NCBI RefSeq assembly: GCF_000764025.1
Contig: NZ_KN234755.1
Span: 1-64,000 of the forward strand
Reading direction: 5' to 3'
Origin: Pseudohaliea rubra DSM 19751
Lineage (GTDB): Bacteria; Pseudomonadota; Gammaproteobacteria; Pseudomonadales; Halieaceae
DNA length: 64,000 nucleotides
Under the pieces are notes generated by a model. That model worked only from the letters and a program-made list of their open reading frames with translations. It had not been told where the DNA came from and searched no databases. This document shows positions 36,235 to 45,548 of the stretch, one piece after another. Position 1 is the first letter of the stretch. Every line of letters begins with the position of its first letter. The position numbers and the translations under genes were made by a program.

Positions 36235-38886
36235 TCAGGCCAGCATGGGGTCGATCTTGTCGGGGTCGATAGCGAGGTCGCGGCGCGCCTCGACCACCTT
36301 CGCCGGCTCCACGGCACCCTCGGCTGCCAGCGCACCAAGGGCCGCAAGGGCGATGTACTCGCGGCTCACCTCAAAATGCTGGCGCAGCTTCGCCCGGGTG
36401 TCGCTGCGGCCGAAGCCGTCCGTACCGAGCACGGTGTAGGATCGTGGCAGGTAGGCACGCAGCTGCTCGCCATAGGGCGTGATGTAGTCCGTTGCCAGGA
36501 CCGCCGGCCCATCCGCATCCGCCAGCAGCTCCGCGACATACGGCACGCGCGGCTCCTCCTCAGGGTGCAGTCGGTTCCAGCGCTGGCAGACCCGGCCGTC
36601 CCGGGCCAGCTCATTGACGCTGGTAACGCTCCAGATATCCGCGGCAATGCCATAGTCGCTTGCCAGCAGTTCCGCGGCCGCCTCGACCTCGCGAAGGATC
36701 GCGCCCGAGCCCATGAGCTGCACTCGCGGACCATCCTCGCGCGGGGAGCGCCGCAGCCGGTACATGCCGCGGATGATCCCCTCCTCTGCGCCCGCCGGCA
36801 TCTCCGGGTGCGGGTAGTTCTCGTTCATGGTGGTGATGTAGTAGAAGCGGTTCTCCCGCTCCAGGTACATGCGTCGCAACCCGTCCTGGATAATGACCGC
36901 GAGCTCGTAGCTGTAGGTCGGGTCATAGCTCACGCAGTTGGGAATGGTCTGCGCGAGCAGATGACTGTGGCCATCCTGATGCTGCAGACCCTCGCCATTC
37001 AGCGTCGTGCGGCCCGAGGTGGCCCCGATGAGAAAGCCGCGGGCCTGGCTGTCACCGGCCGCCCAGGCCAGATCGCCGATGCGCTGGAAGCCGAACATGG
37101 AGTAGAAGATATAAAAAGGCACCATCGGATAGTCGCTGGTGCTGTAGGCCGTCGCGGCGGCCAGCCAGGAGGAGAACGCGCCGGCCTCGTTGATGCCCTC
37201 CTCGAGGATCTGTCCCTTGATATCTTCCTTGTAGAACATGATCTGCCCGGCATCGTGGGGCGTGTAACGCTGCCCTACGGAGGAGTAGATGCCGAGCTGC
37301 CGGAACATGCCCTCCATGCCGAAGGTACGCGCCTCGTCGGGGACGATGGGCACCACGCGCTCGCCGATGGCCTTGTCCTTGGCGAGCGAGGACAGAATGC
37401 GTACGAAGGCCATGGTAGTGGAGATCTTGCGCTCGCCGCTGCCCTTGAGCTGGGACTTGAAGGCGTCGAGGTCCGGCACGTCCAGGGAGCGCTCGCCGCG
37501 CCGCCGCGCCGGCACGAAGCCGCCGAGCGCCTCGCGCCGCTCGAGCATGTAGCGCATCTCGGGGCTATCGGGCGCGGGACGGTAGTAGGGGACGTTCGCC
37601 AGCTCGCTGTCGCTGATCGGAATGCCGAAACGGTCCCGGAAGGCCTTGAGGCCATCCATATCGAGCTTCTTCAGCGAGTGGGTCTCGTTGTTCGCCTCTC
37701 CCGCTTCACCGGTGCCGTAGCCTTTGACGGTCATGGCCAGGATCACCGTGGGCTTCTCGTGCTGGGCCACCGCGTGGGCGTAAGCGGCATAGACCTTGTA
37801 GGGATCGTGGCCGCCCCGGTTCAGGTACATGATGTCCTCATCGGACAGGTCCTTCACCAGCTCCAGGAGCTCGGGATACTTGCCGAAGAAATGCTCCCGG
37901 GTGTAGGCGCCGCCATTGTACTTGTAGTTCTGCAGCTCCCCGTCACAGACCTCGTCCATGCGCTTCTGCAAAAGCCCGGTCTCGTCGCGCTCCAGCAGCG
38001 GGTCCCACTTGCGGCCCCAGACCACCTTGAGCACGTCCCAGCCGGCGCCGCGGAAAACACCCTCGAGCTCCTGGATGATCTTGCCATTGCCGCGCACCGG
38101 GCCATCGAGGCGCTGCAGATTGCAGTTGACGACAAAAATAAGGTTGCCGAGGCGCTCGCGCCCCGCCAGGGAAATAGCACCGAGCGACTCGGGCTCGTCG
38201 CACTCGCCGTCGCCGAGGAAGCACCAGACGTTGCGGTCACCGTGGTCCAGGAGACCGCGATCCTGCTGGTACTTGAGCAGTCGCGCCTGGTAGATGGCCT
38301 GGATCGGACCGAGACCCATGGACACCGTGGGGAACTGCCAGTAATCAGGCATGAGCCAGGGGTGGGGATAGGACGACAGTCCGTGGCCGTCCACCTCCCG
38401 ACGGAAGTTGTCCAGCTGCTCCTCGGTGAGGCGTCCCTCGAGATAGGAGCGGGCATACATGCCCGGGGCGCTGTGCCCCTGATAGAAGACCAGGTCGCCC
38501 GGATGCTCCCGGTCGGCGCCGCGGAAGAAATGGTTGCAGCCCACGTCGTAGAGCGTGGCGCTGGACGAAAAGCTGGAGATATGGCCGCCGAGCCCCTCGT
38601 CGTTGTCATTGGCCCGCATCACCATGGCCAGGGCATTCCAGCGCACGAGGGAGCGGATGCGACGCTCCATGAACAGGTCGCCGGGCATCTGCTTCTGGTC
38701 CGCCGGAGCGATGGTGTTGCGGAAGGGCGTGGTCATCGCGGTCGGCAGCGGGATGCCATCGGCCATGGCCCGCTTCGACAGCTCCTCCATCAGATAGGTG
38801 GCGCGCTCCTCGCCCCGGTACTTCACGACCTCATCGAAAGAGTCTATCCATTCGCGGGTTTCGACGGGATCAAGGTCATCGATCAT
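36235..38886 (-). CDS. aceE: Pyruvate dehydrogenase E1, homodimeric type
   Basis: Thiamine-diphosphate enzyme of 883 residues, normal for homodimeric AceE. It begins MIDDLDPVETREWIDSFDEV. The ThDP-Mg motif is FLGDGECDEPESLGAISLAG ... NLIFVVNCNLQRLDGPVRGN. Strongly conserved segments include GHSAPGMYARSYLEGRLTEE, SLKKLDMDGLKAFRDRFGIP and QHQDGHSHLLAQTIPNCVSY. It decarboxylates pyruvate and acetylates AceF lipoyl groups. First gene of the operon; two inverted repeats lie at 38921-38959 just upstream. Confidence 0.98.
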   Translation of the reverse strand: MIDDLDPVETREWIDSFDEVVKYRGEERATYLMEELSKRAMADGIPLPTAMTTPFRNTIAPADQKQMPGDLFMERRIRSLVRWNALAMVMRANDNDEGLGGHISSFSSSATLYDVGCNHFFRGADREHPGDLVFYQGHSAPGMYARSYLEGRLTEEQLDNFRREVDGHGLSSYPHPWLMPDYWQFPTVSMGLGPIQAIYQARLLKYQQDRGLLDHGDRNVWCFLGDGECDEPESLGAISLAGRERLGNLIFVVNCNLQRLDGPVRGNGKIIQELEGVFRGAGWDVLKVVWGRKWDPLLERDETGLLQKRMDEVCDGELQNYKYNGGAYTREHFFGKYPELLELVKDLSDEDIMYLNRGGHDPYKVYAAYAHAVAQHEKPTVILAMTVKGYGTGEAGEANNETHSLKKLDMDGLKAFRDRFGIPISDSELANVPYYRPAPDSPEMRYMLERREALGGFVPARRRGERSLDVPDLDAFKSQLKGSGERKISTTMAFVRILSSLAKDKAIGERVVPIVPDEARTFGMEGMFRQLGIYSSVGQRYTPHDAGQIMFYKEDIKGQILEEGINEAGAFSSWLAAATAYSTSDYPMVPFYIFYSMFGFQRIGDLAWAAGDSQARGFLIGATSGRTTLNGEGLQHQDGHSHLLAQTIPNCVSYDPTYSYELAVIIQDGLRRMYLERENRFYYITTMNENYPHPEMPAGAEEGIIRGMYRLRRSPREDGPRVQLMGSGAILREVEAAAELLASDYGIAADIWSVTSVNELARDGRVCQRWNRLHPEEEPRVPYVAELLADADGPAVLATDYITPYGEQLRAYLPRSYTVLGTDGFGRSDTRAKLRQHFEVSREYIALAALGALAAEGAVEPAKVVEARRDLAIDPDKIDPMLA

Positions 38887-38920
38887 GGCTCGGGAGGCTC
38901 CTGGCGCTAGGAAGACTTAA

Positions 38921-38959
38921 GTTCTTTTTTAGAACCATTAAACGCGTGCCCTGGCACGC
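38921..38959. promoter_or_regulatory. Two inverted repeats in the aceE leader/promoter region
   Basis: GTTCT-TTTTT-AGAAC (38921-38935) and GCGTGCC-CT-GGCACGC (38944-38959) lie 35-73 bp before the aceE ATG. Neither matches the E. coli PdhR box. They could be operator or leader structures; I cannot define the promoter. Confidence 0.35.
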
Positions 38960-39053
38960 CGCGGGCGCGAAAACACCGCCGCACACCACGAACACCCAAC
39001 TATCCTACAGGAAAGCGGCGGCCGGGGGAAATAGCCATTCCCATTTAGAACTA

Positions 39054-41915
39054 TCAGTACTGATCCACTGACCAGGTGTCATGGTCCGCCTTGATTGCCG
39101 TGGCGTTCGTCACTCGCCGACCGATGTTGTCGGGGATCACGCCGCGGGCGCCGGGGGCCACCACCTGCAGGGAACGCGGCTGCTCCCGGAAAACCTCGCG
39201 GAAATAGGCTGCCCACTCGTCCCGGTCGAAGTCATTGACCGCGGCGGCCAGCTGTCGACGACCGTCGAAGGCATACTGGCGCTTGGCAATGGACTGCCAG
39301 TAGAACTCCGCCCGCTCGAAAAGATTCTTGTCCGGCTCCTCGATCTCCGCCACCAGGGCCTCCCGGTGCCGCTGGAAGCGGCTGTTGTCGAGGGACGGCA
39401 GCACCTCGTCGAGAAACTCCTCCATGGCGCCGGCGACATGCCCGGCGTCGTGGCTCGGGGACTGCACCAGCAATACCAGCCCAGGGATATCGAACTGCGG
39501 CCAGGAGAAAGCGCTGACCACGTAGCCAAGCTGCTGTTCCGTACGCAGCTCCTGGAAGAAGCCGGACTTCATGACCTGCGCCGCCAGGGCCGTGGCCGCG
39601 CGGTCGCGCCAGCTGTCGCCGGCACCCTGCAGGTACCAGCTCACCACGGCATCATCGTGAGGCACATCGGTCACAAACTGCAGGGACTCACCAGCGCCAA
39701 TACGCAGCACCTCGAGAGGTGGCAGCGCCGGCACGTCGCCAGCCGGCAGCAGGTCGGCCAGCGCCGCGGCAAGCTCGGCGACCGCGGACTGCGGGTAGTT
39801 GCCGTAGAGCAACGCTTCCGCGCTCACGCCGGCCCAGAAGGCATCGGCATAGTCCTCGATTGCCGCGAGATCGAGTCCGCGAAGGGCCTCGATAAGTGCC
39901 GCCTCGCCGTAGGCACCGTAAAGCAGCGCCTCGCGCAGGTCATCGATCACCTGGCTCACGGGGCGCTTGGCCACTGCATTTTCCAGGCCCCGGACAAGGT
40001 CGGCGCGAAGGCTCTCAAAGCGCGACCGGTCGAAGGCCGGCGCCTGCACGGTGTCCAGCAACTGCTCCAGCAGGACCTGCTGCTTGTCGTTATAGCCGCT
40101 GATGCGCAGGCTCACCCCGCGGGCGTGCTTGTAGAGGCTGAAGTCGAGGCCGGCCAGGCGTGCCGGGTAGGTGAAAGAGTTGACCGCATCGGTGAGGAGC
40201 CGGGTGTAGAGCATGGCCGCCGCCACCGCCCGCGCGTCCCCGCTCACGAGCGGGGAACGAAAATTCACGTAGAGGGCACCGCGTGGTGTCCGGAAATCCT
40301 TGCCCTGGCGAAACCAGATGCGCGTGCGCGGCGTGTCGAGGGCGATCGTCGGCGTCTCCGGGTTGTCCGCCGCCAGCGGCACCAGCGACAGATCCTCGGC
40401 GATGAAGGCATTCGGCGCCGGCAGATGCAGGCTGGCGACGTCCGTCGGCGCCCAGCGGGACGCAAGGGCCGGGGCCGTCGTCACTCCGAAAGGCACCTCA
40501 TAATGGGGCGACTCACGATCCACCGGCACGCCGGGGGCCGTAAGAACCACCTGCGCCAGCGCCGGTCGCAGGCGGTCCAGCGCCTCTTCGATCAGCTCCG
40601 GCGCGAAGCGTTCCATGAGGTAGGGACCCTGAAGCACGTCCCGGGGGGCGTAGTAGTGCATGCCGCCGGCCAGGGCACTGACGTAGCCCATGGGCTCACC
40701 GTGTTCCCGGAAGCGAAAGTCGATGGCCGCAAGCTCCGACTGCTCTTCATACAGCCAGCGCTGGGGGCCCTCTTCCCGGAGCATGGCGAGATAGCTGAAG
40801 AGCAGCCTGAGCACGCGCTCATGCTCAGCCACGCCACGCTCCGTGAGCGACACGGTAACACTGAACAGCGAGCCGCCGCGCCAGGACAACCCCTCGCCGG
40901 CCGACAGGCCCTCCGCCAGCCCCTCGCGCTTCAGCGCCAGCAGAAGACTGCCTTCGCCCTCGTGGCCGATGAGGTTACCGAGGTAAGCCATGGGCTTGGC
41001 CCGGTACCGGGAGCGGTAGTCCGGCACCTGAAAATTGACCTGCAGCTGCCGAAGCGTCGCCTGCGGCTGCACCGTGACCTTCATCGGCAGCGATGCCGGC
41101 TCGAAGAGCGGCTCGGCCATGGGCTCGGGCTCATAGTCGTGATTGGGGACGCGGGCGAAGAGCGGCGCCACCAGCTTTTCCAGCTCCTCCAGCGGCTCGG
41201 CGCCGAGCACCACAAGGCGCATGGCGTTGGCGGAGTAATGCTTGCGGTAGAAGGCGAGCAGGTCCTCGCGCACCGGGGCCCCGGGCCGGTCGGCAAGGGT
41301 CTCGAGGCTGCCAACGGAGAACTGGCTGTAGGGGTGGGCCGGGTTCATGACCGCCTGCAGCACATCGAGGCCACGCCGGGGATCGCTCTTCAGGCCCATC
41401 TGGTACTCCGCCTGCACCGCGTTCTTCTCCCGGTCGACGTAGTCGGCATCCAGCCGCGGCGCAATGAAAAACTGGGCAAAACGGTCGAGCCCCTCCTCCA
41501 GATAACTGGCGTTGATATCGAAGAAATAGTTGGTGTGCTCGAAGCTCGTATAGGCGTTGCGGGAGCCACCGTGCTCGGTAATGTAGCGCTCGTACTCGGC
41601 GGCATCCGGGTACTTGTCGGTGCCGAGGAAAAGCATGTGCTCGAGGAAATGAGCCAGCCCCCCGCGCCCTGGCGGGTTGTCGCCGCTGCCGACCATCACA
41701 TCGAGGGAAGCCGCCGCCTTCCGGGTATCCGGGTCGGAGATGAGCAGCGCCTGCAAACCGTTTTCGAGAGTGAGGAGACGGTAGGCGTAGTCATCAGCCT
41801 CGCTCTTGGCCGGCTCCGTGTACTCACGAACAGGGCTTGCTGCACAGGCCGCGAGGAGCGCGGAAAACAGAAGGACGAGAAGCGCCGGCAGGGGCGGCGC
41901 AGATCGCAGGGGCAT
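39054..41915 (-). CDS. M16 family zinc peptidase (protease III/insulysin-like)
   Basis: A 953-residue exported metallopeptidase. The N-terminal signal is hydrophobic and ends LLAACAASP, a probable lipobox. The inverted zinc motif is GLAHFLEHMLFLGTDKYPD (H89, E92, H93), with the distal Glu in EKNAVQAEYQMG. Four M16 domains are expected at this length: active N-terminal, then inactive copies, with the late GYVVSAFSWPQFDIPGLVL typical of PtrA-like enzymes. It would degrade short peptides in the periplasm or at the outer membrane. It starts 3 bp after the upstream permease gene's stop. Confidence 0.92.
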   Translation of the reverse strand: MPLRSAPPLPALLVLLFSALLAACAASPVREYTEPAKSEADDYAYRLLTLENGLQALLISDPDTRKAAASLDVMVGSGDNPPGRGGLAHFLEHMLFLGTDKYPDAAEYERYITEHGGSRNAYTSFEHTNYFFDINASYLEEGLDRFAQFFIAPRLDADYVDREKNAVQAEYQMGLKSDPRRGLDVLQAVMNPAHPYSQFSVGSLETLADRPGAPVREDLLAFYRKHYSANAMRLVVLGAEPLEELEKLVAPLFARVPNHDYEPEPMAEPLFEPASLPMKVTVQPQATLRQLQVNFQVPDYRSRYRAKPMAYLGNLIGHEGEGSLLLALKREGLAEGLSAGEGLSWRGGSLFSVTVSLTERGVAEHERVLRLLFSYLAMLREEGPQRWLYEEQSELAAIDFRFREHGEPMGYVSALAGGMHYYAPRDVLQGPYLMERFAPELIEEALDRLRPALAQVVLTAPGVPVDRESPHYEVPFGVTTAPALASRWAPTDVASLHLPAPNAFIAEDLSLVPLAADNPETPTIALDTPRTRIWFRQGKDFRTPRGALYVNFRSPLVSGDARAVAAAMLYTRLLTDAVNSFTYPARLAGLDFSLYKHARGVSLRISGYNDKQQVLLEQLLDTVQAPAFDRSRFESLRADLVRGLENAVAKRPVSQVIDDLREALLYGAYGEAALIEALRGLDLAAIEDYADAFWAGVSAEALLYGNYPQSAVAELAAALADLLPAGDVPALPPLEVLRIGAGESLQFVTDVPHDDAVVSWYLQGAGDSWRDRAATALAAQVMKSGFFQELRTEQQLGYVVSAFSWPQFDIPGLVLLVQSPSHDAGHVAGAMEEFLDEVLPSLDNSRFQRHREALVAEIEEPDKNLFERAEFYWQSIAKRQYAFDGRRQLAAAVNDFDRDEWAAYFREVFREQPRSLQVVAPGARGVIPDNIGRRVTNATAIKADHDTWSVDQY

Positions 41916-41918
41916 GAA

Positions 41919-42995
41919 TCAGTCTCCTTCTATGACTTCCGGTTCAACTTCCCGGGTGGGCCAGGCATTGATGACGGCTTTGATCAGCGTGGCCAGAGGG
42001 ATCGCGAAAAACACACCCCACAGGCCCCAGATTCCGCCGAAGAACAGTACGGCGATAATGATGGCAATTGGATGAAGGTTCACCGCCTCGGAAAAGAGCA
42101 GCGGCACCAGCATGTTGCCATCGAGTATCTGAATGGCGATGTAGACAACCATCACCACATAAAATTCCCCGCTGATGCCCCACTGGAAAAAGGCGACCAT
42201 GAGGATCGGGATGGTGATCAGAAAGGCACCGATGTAGGGGATGATCACGGACAGACCGACGAGCAGGGCGAGCAGGGCGGCGTAGTTGAGGCCCAGCCAG
42301 GTAAAAGCCACGTAGCTGACAGCACCGACAATGATGATCTCCACCATTTTGCCCCGGGCGTAATTGGAGAACTGTACGTTCATCTCCGCCCAGATCCGGG
42401 TCAGGAGGGGGCGGCGCGATGGCAGGAAGCTGGTGAGCCAGTCCGAGATCAGCTGCCGGTCTTTCAGCAGAAAGAACACCATAATGGGGATGAGCACCAG
42501 GTATACGGTCACCGTCAGAAACCCGGGAATACCGGCGAGGGTCCGGGTTACCAGGCGCTGGCCGAAACCGGCGACTTCCACCTGGGCGGCGGCCACGACC
42601 TGATTGAGCTGCTGCTGACTGAACAGGTCCGGGTACTGGGTCGGCAGGACCGCCAGCAACTGCCGCCCCTGCTCAAGCATGCGAGGCACCTCGCCCGCGA
42701 GCCCCACGAGCTGGCGCCAGACCAGCGGCAGGAGGCCGAGGATCACGCCAAAAAAAGCGCCTATGAAGATGATGAAAGCCAGCGTAAAGCCCAGCCACTG
42801 CGGAAGCCCGGAGCGCTGTAGCACGTTGGCCACACCCTGCACCAGGTAGGCGAGAACGATGGCGGCCAGTACCGGCGCAAGGATATCGCCGATGGTCACC
42901 AGCAGCACGGTTCCGACGAGGAGCAGCAGCAGCAGCAGAATGGATTCCTCCTCCTGCAGATAGCGCCGGTACCATTTCGTAAAGACTTCCATCAT
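41919..42995 (-). CDS. AI-2E family transporter (PerM-like)
   Basis: A 358-residue inner-membrane protein with about eight helices, starting with a short cytoplasmic segment and ILLLLLLLVGTVLLVTIGDI. Typical family sequence: APVLAAIVLAYLVQGVANVL, LVPLLFSEAVNLHPIAIIIA and GGIWGLWGVFFAIPLATLIK. Members export autoinducer-2 or act as ion antiporters; many are uncharacterised permeases. It lies directly upstream of the M16 peptidase gene. Near 43078 a divergent acyltransferase end begins after an unremarkable 100-bp gap. Confidence 0.92.
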   Translation of the reverse strand: MMEVFTKWYRRYLQEEESILLLLLLLVGTVLLVTIGDILAPVLAAIVLAYLVQGVANVLQRSGLPQWLGFTLAFIIFIGAFFGVILGLLPLVWRQLVGLAGEVPRMLEQGRQLLAVLPTQYPDLFSQQQLNQVVAAAQVEVAGFGQRLVTRTLAGIPGFLTVTVYLVLIPIMVFFLLKDRQLISDWLTSFLPSRRPLLTRIWAEMNVQFSNYARGKMVEIIIVGAVSYVAFTWLGLNYAALLALLVGLSVIIPYIGAFLITIPILMVAFFQWGISGEFYVVMVVYIAIQILDGNMLVPLLFSEAVNLHPIAIIIAVLFFGGIWGLWGVFFAIPLATLIKAVINAWPTREVEPEVIEGD

Positions 42996-43096
42996 CGGAA
43001 GATCAGCTCCCTGAGCACGCCGCGGGCCACCCCGCCGGACCCGGATATCATGCCCGAGCCCGCGGCCGGATGTATACGCCGGAGGTTCTTTCCCGC

Positions 43097-45061
43097 CTAG
43101 CGGACGGCCGGCGACCCCAGCCCGAGCAGCTCGCGGACCGGGTCCGGATGGAGCTCGGCAAAGCGCTCGCCGGTGTAGCGGGCGAAGGCCCGCGAGTGGT
43201 GGTGCTTGTCATAAAACGCCGGCACGCCGTCCGGGGTTTCAGTGGGGCAGCGCTCCGGACGTCGCGCAGCGCAAAGCAGATCAATGCGGTCCACGTAGAG
43301 GTCTGTTACCGCCATGAAAGGCTCGAAAAGCCGGTCTCGCGCCGGGTTCGTCTCGAAATAGTCGAGGTTTTCCGGCCGGCCGCACGCCGCACTGCTGCCC
43401 GTCTCGTTGATGAGACGAGCGCAGGGAACCCGAGTCTTCATGTAGCTGCCGAAGGTCATGACCCGAAGCCCGGGATTGGCCTCGCGCAGGGCTCTGACCG
43501 CCACCAGAAAAGGCTCCGCGATCCGCGAGAAGGCTCGGTTCGAGGCCGAGACCGCAACGACCTGGAAGCGCTGTGCCACTTCCGGCGTCCCCAGCCGCGC
43601 GAAACGCGCCGTGCACGCCGGGTACTGGGCGCGCACAACCCCCGCTTCCACCCGAAGCCGGCCGCAATCCTGGGTGCCTCCGAAGAGCACGAGCGCAACA
43701 CCGGGGTCATCCTCGTAGACGGCGCGGAGGAAGTTGTAGCCATCCACCTCGTGAGAGTTACCGAGTACCAGCACCTGGATCGGCGCCATGGCGCAGGCGT
43801 CGTCAGTACCCAGACCCAGGTTGCAGGCCTTGCGCGTATCGAGGAAACGGCGCTGCTCACCGGCCTTGATGGCTTCTGCGGTGAGCTGCTGACGGGGAAA
43901 GCGCCAGGCCCAGCCATCCCCCTGCCAGGCATGCAGCGCGGGCAGGGCCAGCACCACGACCAGGCCGGCAATAACCAGGGCGAAGCGGCCATCAGACAGG
44001 CGGACCCGGGGTCCGGGGTCGCCCGCGCGGGAATAAAAGCGCCGCTCAACACCCGCATGCAGCAGCCAGGCCAGGAGCATCATCAGGGAAACCAGCGCGA
44101 GCTGCTCTGCCGGAACCAGATGGCTACCGGTCCGGTAGCGGTAGAGCGCCACCACGGGCCAGTGCACGAGATACAGGGCGTAGGACACCTTGCCGAGCCA
44201 GGTGGCCAGCGAATGGCGCAAGGCAGCATGAAGCGGCCCGCCTGCAGCCGGCGCCGTAGCGCCTAGCAGCGCCAGGGCAGCGCCCAGCGTCGGCAGCAGC
44301 GCGGCCCAGCCCGGATAAAGCGTGTCGGCGTCCAGAGCGAGGGTGCTCGCGAGGATCAGCGCAAGCCCCGCCGCCAGAGCGGCCCGGACCACGCCAGGCC
44401 TCGCCCCGAGACGCTTCCCGAGGCCAGTACCAAGAAAAAAAGGCAGCATGGCGCCAGCAGCGAACTGGAACACTCGGAAGGGCGACAAAAAGAAGGCGGC
44501 AGAGGCATCGACACCCGTAAACCAGATGGTGATGGCGGCGCCAGCCACGGTCAGACCAGCAAGCGCCGCACCGAGCCGCAACCGTCCGCGCAGCCGCCAG
44601 AGGAGTAGCAGGAGCGCCGGCCAGGCCAGGTAGAACTGCTCCTCAACGCCGAGGGACCAGGTGTGCAGCAGCGGCTTCAGCTCGGAATCCGCGTCCCAGT
44701 AGCCGGCCTCGGCATAAAACACGATATTCGACACGCTGACCATCGCACCGAGGGCGGAGCGCGCAAAGGGAGCGAAGTCATACGGGTTGAGGATCAGAGC
44801 GGCGGCCACGAAGGTGGCAGCCACCGTGGCCAGAAGCGGAGGCAGGAGACGACGGATACGCCGCAGATAAAAACCGGCCAGAGAGAACGTGCCGCTATCG
44901 ACCCGGGCGAGGATGAGCCGGGTGATCAGGTAGCCGGAGATCACGAAAAAGACATCCACCCCGACGAAGCCCCCGGCCAGGGGTGCGATACCGAGATGGA
45001 AGAGCACCACCGCGGCAACCGCGACGGCCCGCAAGCCATCGATTTCCGGACGGTAGATCAC
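43097..45061 (-). CDS. OafA/YrhL-type acyltransferase with C-terminal SGNH domain
   Basis: A 654-residue membrane acyltransferase. The N-terminus is MIYRPEIDGLRAVAVAAVVL, the acyltransferase-3 signature, followed by FFVISGYLITRLIL and about ten helices to roughly residue 390; LKPLLHTWSLGVEEQFYLAW is the conserved mid-domain block. The periplasmic part (about 429 onward) is an SGNH hydrolase-like domain: the Ser motif is VLVLGNSHEVDGYNF and the D-x-x-H motif is in YDKHHHSRAF. It moves acyl groups across the membrane onto a surface glycan (LPS O-antigen, peptidoglycan or exopolysaccharide); the acceptor is unknown. Confidence 0.92.
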   Translation of the reverse strand: MIYRPEIDGLRAVAVAAVVLFHLGIAPLAGGFVGVDVFFVISGYLITRLILARVDSGTFSLAGFYLRRIRRLLPPLLATVAATFVAAALILNPYDFAPFARSALGAMVSVSNIVFYAEAGYWDADSELKPLLHTWSLGVEEQFYLAWPALLLLLWRLRGRLRLGAALAGLTVAGAAITIWFTGVDASAAFFLSPFRVFQFAAGAMLPFFLGTGLGKRLGARPGVVRAALAAGLALILASTLALDADTLYPGWAALLPTLGAALALLGATAPAAGGPLHAALRHSLATWLGKVSYALYLVHWPVVALYRYRTGSHLVPAEQLALVSLMMLLAWLLHAGVERRFYSRAGDPGPRVRLSDGRFALVIAGLVVVLALPALHAWQGDGWAWRFPRQQLTAEAIKAGEQRRFLDTRKACNLGLGTDDACAMAPIQVLVLGNSHEVDGYNFLRAVYEDDPGVALVLFGGTQDCGRLRVEAGVVRAQYPACTARFARLGTPEVAQRFQVVAVSASNRAFSRIAEPFLVAVRALREANPGLRVMTFGSYMKTRVPCARLINETGSSAACGRPENLDYFETNPARDRLFEPFMAVTDLYVDRIDLLCAARRPERCPTETPDGVPAFYDKHHHSRAFARYTGERFAELHPDPVRELLGLGSPAVR

Positions 45062-45089
45062 CTGTCAGGGACCGAGGGTGTAACGGGCC

Positions 45090-45323
45090 TCAAACCTTGC
45101 GCAGCAGGTAGCGGTAGATGCCGTCCCGCTCCTCGCTGAGAAGAAGCTCATGGCCGCTCTGCTCGCAGAAGACGGCAAAATCGCGCACGGAACCGCTGTC
45201 CGTCGCCAGCACCGCCAGAAGCTGCCCCGGCGCGAGCGCATTCAAGGCGCGCTTGGCCTTCAAAAGCGGCATGGGACAGCGCAGATCGCGCGCGTCGACC
45301 TCACTGTCGGCGGACTCGAGCAT
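45090..45323 (-). CDS. tusA: TusA/SirA-like sulfur-carrier protein
   Basis: A 77-residue TusA-family protein. The active Cys is C16 in DLRCPMPLLKAKRALNALAP, with the family GQLLAVLATDSGSVRDF segment. TusA proteins relay persulfide sulfur for tRNA thiolation and molybdenum-cofactor assembly. The neighbours bepA and nadA follow the Pseudomonas arrangement in which a TusA-like gene sits beside an M48 protease. It is divergent from bepA across 225 bp that contains no other gene. Confidence 0.88.
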   Translation of the reverse strand: MLESADSEVDARDLRCPMPLLKAKRALNALAPGQLLAVLATDSGSVRDFAVFCEQSGHELLLSEERDGIYRYLLRKV

Positions 45324-45548
45324 AGGGTGGCTTCCTCCGTAGGCCGGGGTGCTTTTGGTTCATCCTGAACTTCCGGGGGCATCCGATCGCAGCCGCTTCG
45401 GAAACCTTCGAAGCGCCGAACTTTTTCCGCCCACGGCCGCCTAACTCGACGCACGGGCCCGTCTGGCAATACGGTCAGGGCCTCGTCGCGTAGAATACGT
45501 CAAGCTGCCCGGGCAGACTATGGGCATCCGTAAACCAGGTTGAACGCT

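Noticed and set aside
36376-38910. Plus-strand frame of 844 codons opposite aceE
   Set aside because: Antisense shadow of a strongly conserved gene.
39081-42821. Very long plus-strand open frame (1246 codons) opposite the M16 and AI-2E genes
   Set aside because: A shadow of GC-rich minus-strand genes; the product is low-complexity His/Arg/Gly sequence with no domain, while both minus-strand genes show clear family motifs.
45324-45548. Divergent promoter pair between tusA and bepA
   Set aside because: TAGAAT at 45491-45496 looks like a -10, but no -35 stands at an acceptable distance, so no promoter is claimed.
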